DNA from: Acholeplasmataceae bacterium
Lineage (GTDB): Bacteria > Bacillota_I > Bacilli_A > Acholeplasmatales > Acholeplasmataceae
NCBI GenBank assembly: GCA_018400755.1
Contig: JAGYLU010000016.1
Span: 1 to 39,333, forward strand
Direction: 5' to 3'
Length of the DNA: 39,333 nt
The translations under genes were made by a program, and so were the position numbers. Below the pieces are notes generated by a model. The model had not been told where the DNA came from and did no database searches. It saw nothing but the letters and a program-made list of their open reading frames with translations. This document shows positions 39,101 through 39,333 of the stretch, in pieces. Numbering within the stretch: position 1 is the stretch's first letter; the number at the start of each line of letters is the position of its first letter.

Positions 39101-39333
39101 GCTGTCACCTCCGCGGCAAGGGCATTCAGTAGGCTGATGATGACGTTGTATGTGTTGGTTGCACCACTGATGACATCGGTGTTGCCATCAAGGGCACTGA
39201 TCGGATCCCCGATGATTGAGTCAAGGAAAGCCTCGTTTTTCAGGTAATGATTGGTCTGTAACGTATGATGATACTCATCCTTGGGCATCATATATCCAAG
39301 AATGGTGCCATCTTCGGACAACGCGACATACAA
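38150..39333. repeat. Direct repeat of about 200 bp (rnfG C-terminal domains)
   Basis: The stretches about 38150-38343 and 39125-39333 are close copies at the DNA level; blocks such as TCCTTGGGCATCATATATCC and CCATCTTCGGACAACGCGAC are identical. They encode the C-terminal FMN domains of the two RnfG-like proteins, showing tandem duplication. Confidence 0.85.
39097..39333 (-). CDS. rnfG: Second RnfG-like protein, partial
   Basis: Only the last 78 residues are in the window; the frame is open at the edge. It ends with DGNTDVISGATNTYNVI, a full flavinylation motif, and is about 85% identical to the C-terminal domain of the following gene (YMMPKDEYHHTLQTNHYLKN). A tandem paralogue. RnfC and RnfD presumably lie beyond the edge. 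Confidence 0.88.
   Translation of the reverse strand: MYVALSEDGTILGYMMPKDEYHHTLQTNHYLKNEAFLDSIIGDPISALDGNTDVISGATNTYNVIISLLNALAAEVTA

Overview
The window looks like a chromosome segment of a wall-less or low-complexity Firmicutes relative, probably a Mollicutes/Izemoplasma-type bacterium. Reasons: the Bacillus-like gene orders (rlmN-rsgA-rpe-thiN / rpmB / fakA; tadA-SRP RNA; mnmG-rsmG-parA-parB-DUF951), Mollicutes-like 16S signatures, strong AAGGAGG ribosome binding sites, frequent extended -10 promoters (TGnTATAAT), and an Rnf electron-transport cluster. The genus is inference only.

Layout. 1-7.3 kb: clean housekeeping genes on the plus strand (pheT 3' part, rlmN, rsgA, rpe, thiN, fakA) with rpmB on the minus strand, then tRNA-Leu. 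7.45-8.6 kb: a degenerate IS1595-like element whose transposase leader has two interleaved inverted repeats. 8.7-15.8 kb, minus strand: an accessory operon that looks non-coding at first because the frame changes every 50-150 bases. Read across frames it gives a ~1270-residue surface protein with FIVAR-like repeats and a C-terminal membrane part, a ~700-residue secreted polymorphic toxin with a complete Hint autoprocessing domain and an unrecognised C-terminal toxin domain, a candidate immunity gene, a small cysteine-rich lipoprotein and a further small ORF. 16.0-17.4 kb: an IS256-like element with 8-bp target duplication. 17.6-23.6 kb, minus strand: rRNA operon 16S-tRNA-tRNA-23S-5S followed by eleven tRNAs and a terminator, with a near-consensus promoter and a separate tRNA-Tyr upstream. 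23.8-30.1 kb, minus: tkt-mnmG-rsmG-parA-parB-DUF951. 30.2-32.6 kb, minus: a two-TM protein, SRP RNA, tadA, tdk, rpmE. 32.7-34.0 kb: an MFS transporter (plus). 34.1-39.3 kb, minus: heptaprenyl-diphosphate-synthase-I-like protein, NusG-II protein, apbE, and part of an rnf operon (G, G, E, A, a small Cys protein, a short B).

Quality of the sequence matters for interpretation. Two islands (about 7.5-25.1 kb and 29.6-30.5 kb) carry dense single-base indels, even in universally conserved rRNA positions and in tRNA anticodon loops, while the flanks are clean. The simplest reading is an unpolished long-read consensus over repeats and low-coverage DNA, not true gene decay. I therefore describe the frame-disrupted genes as probably intact in the organism, but that is inference.

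The most interesting content is the Hint-toxin operon, translationally coupled to a large surface protein, followed by the compact Rnf cluster with a shortened RnfB and a small four-cysteine membrane protein.
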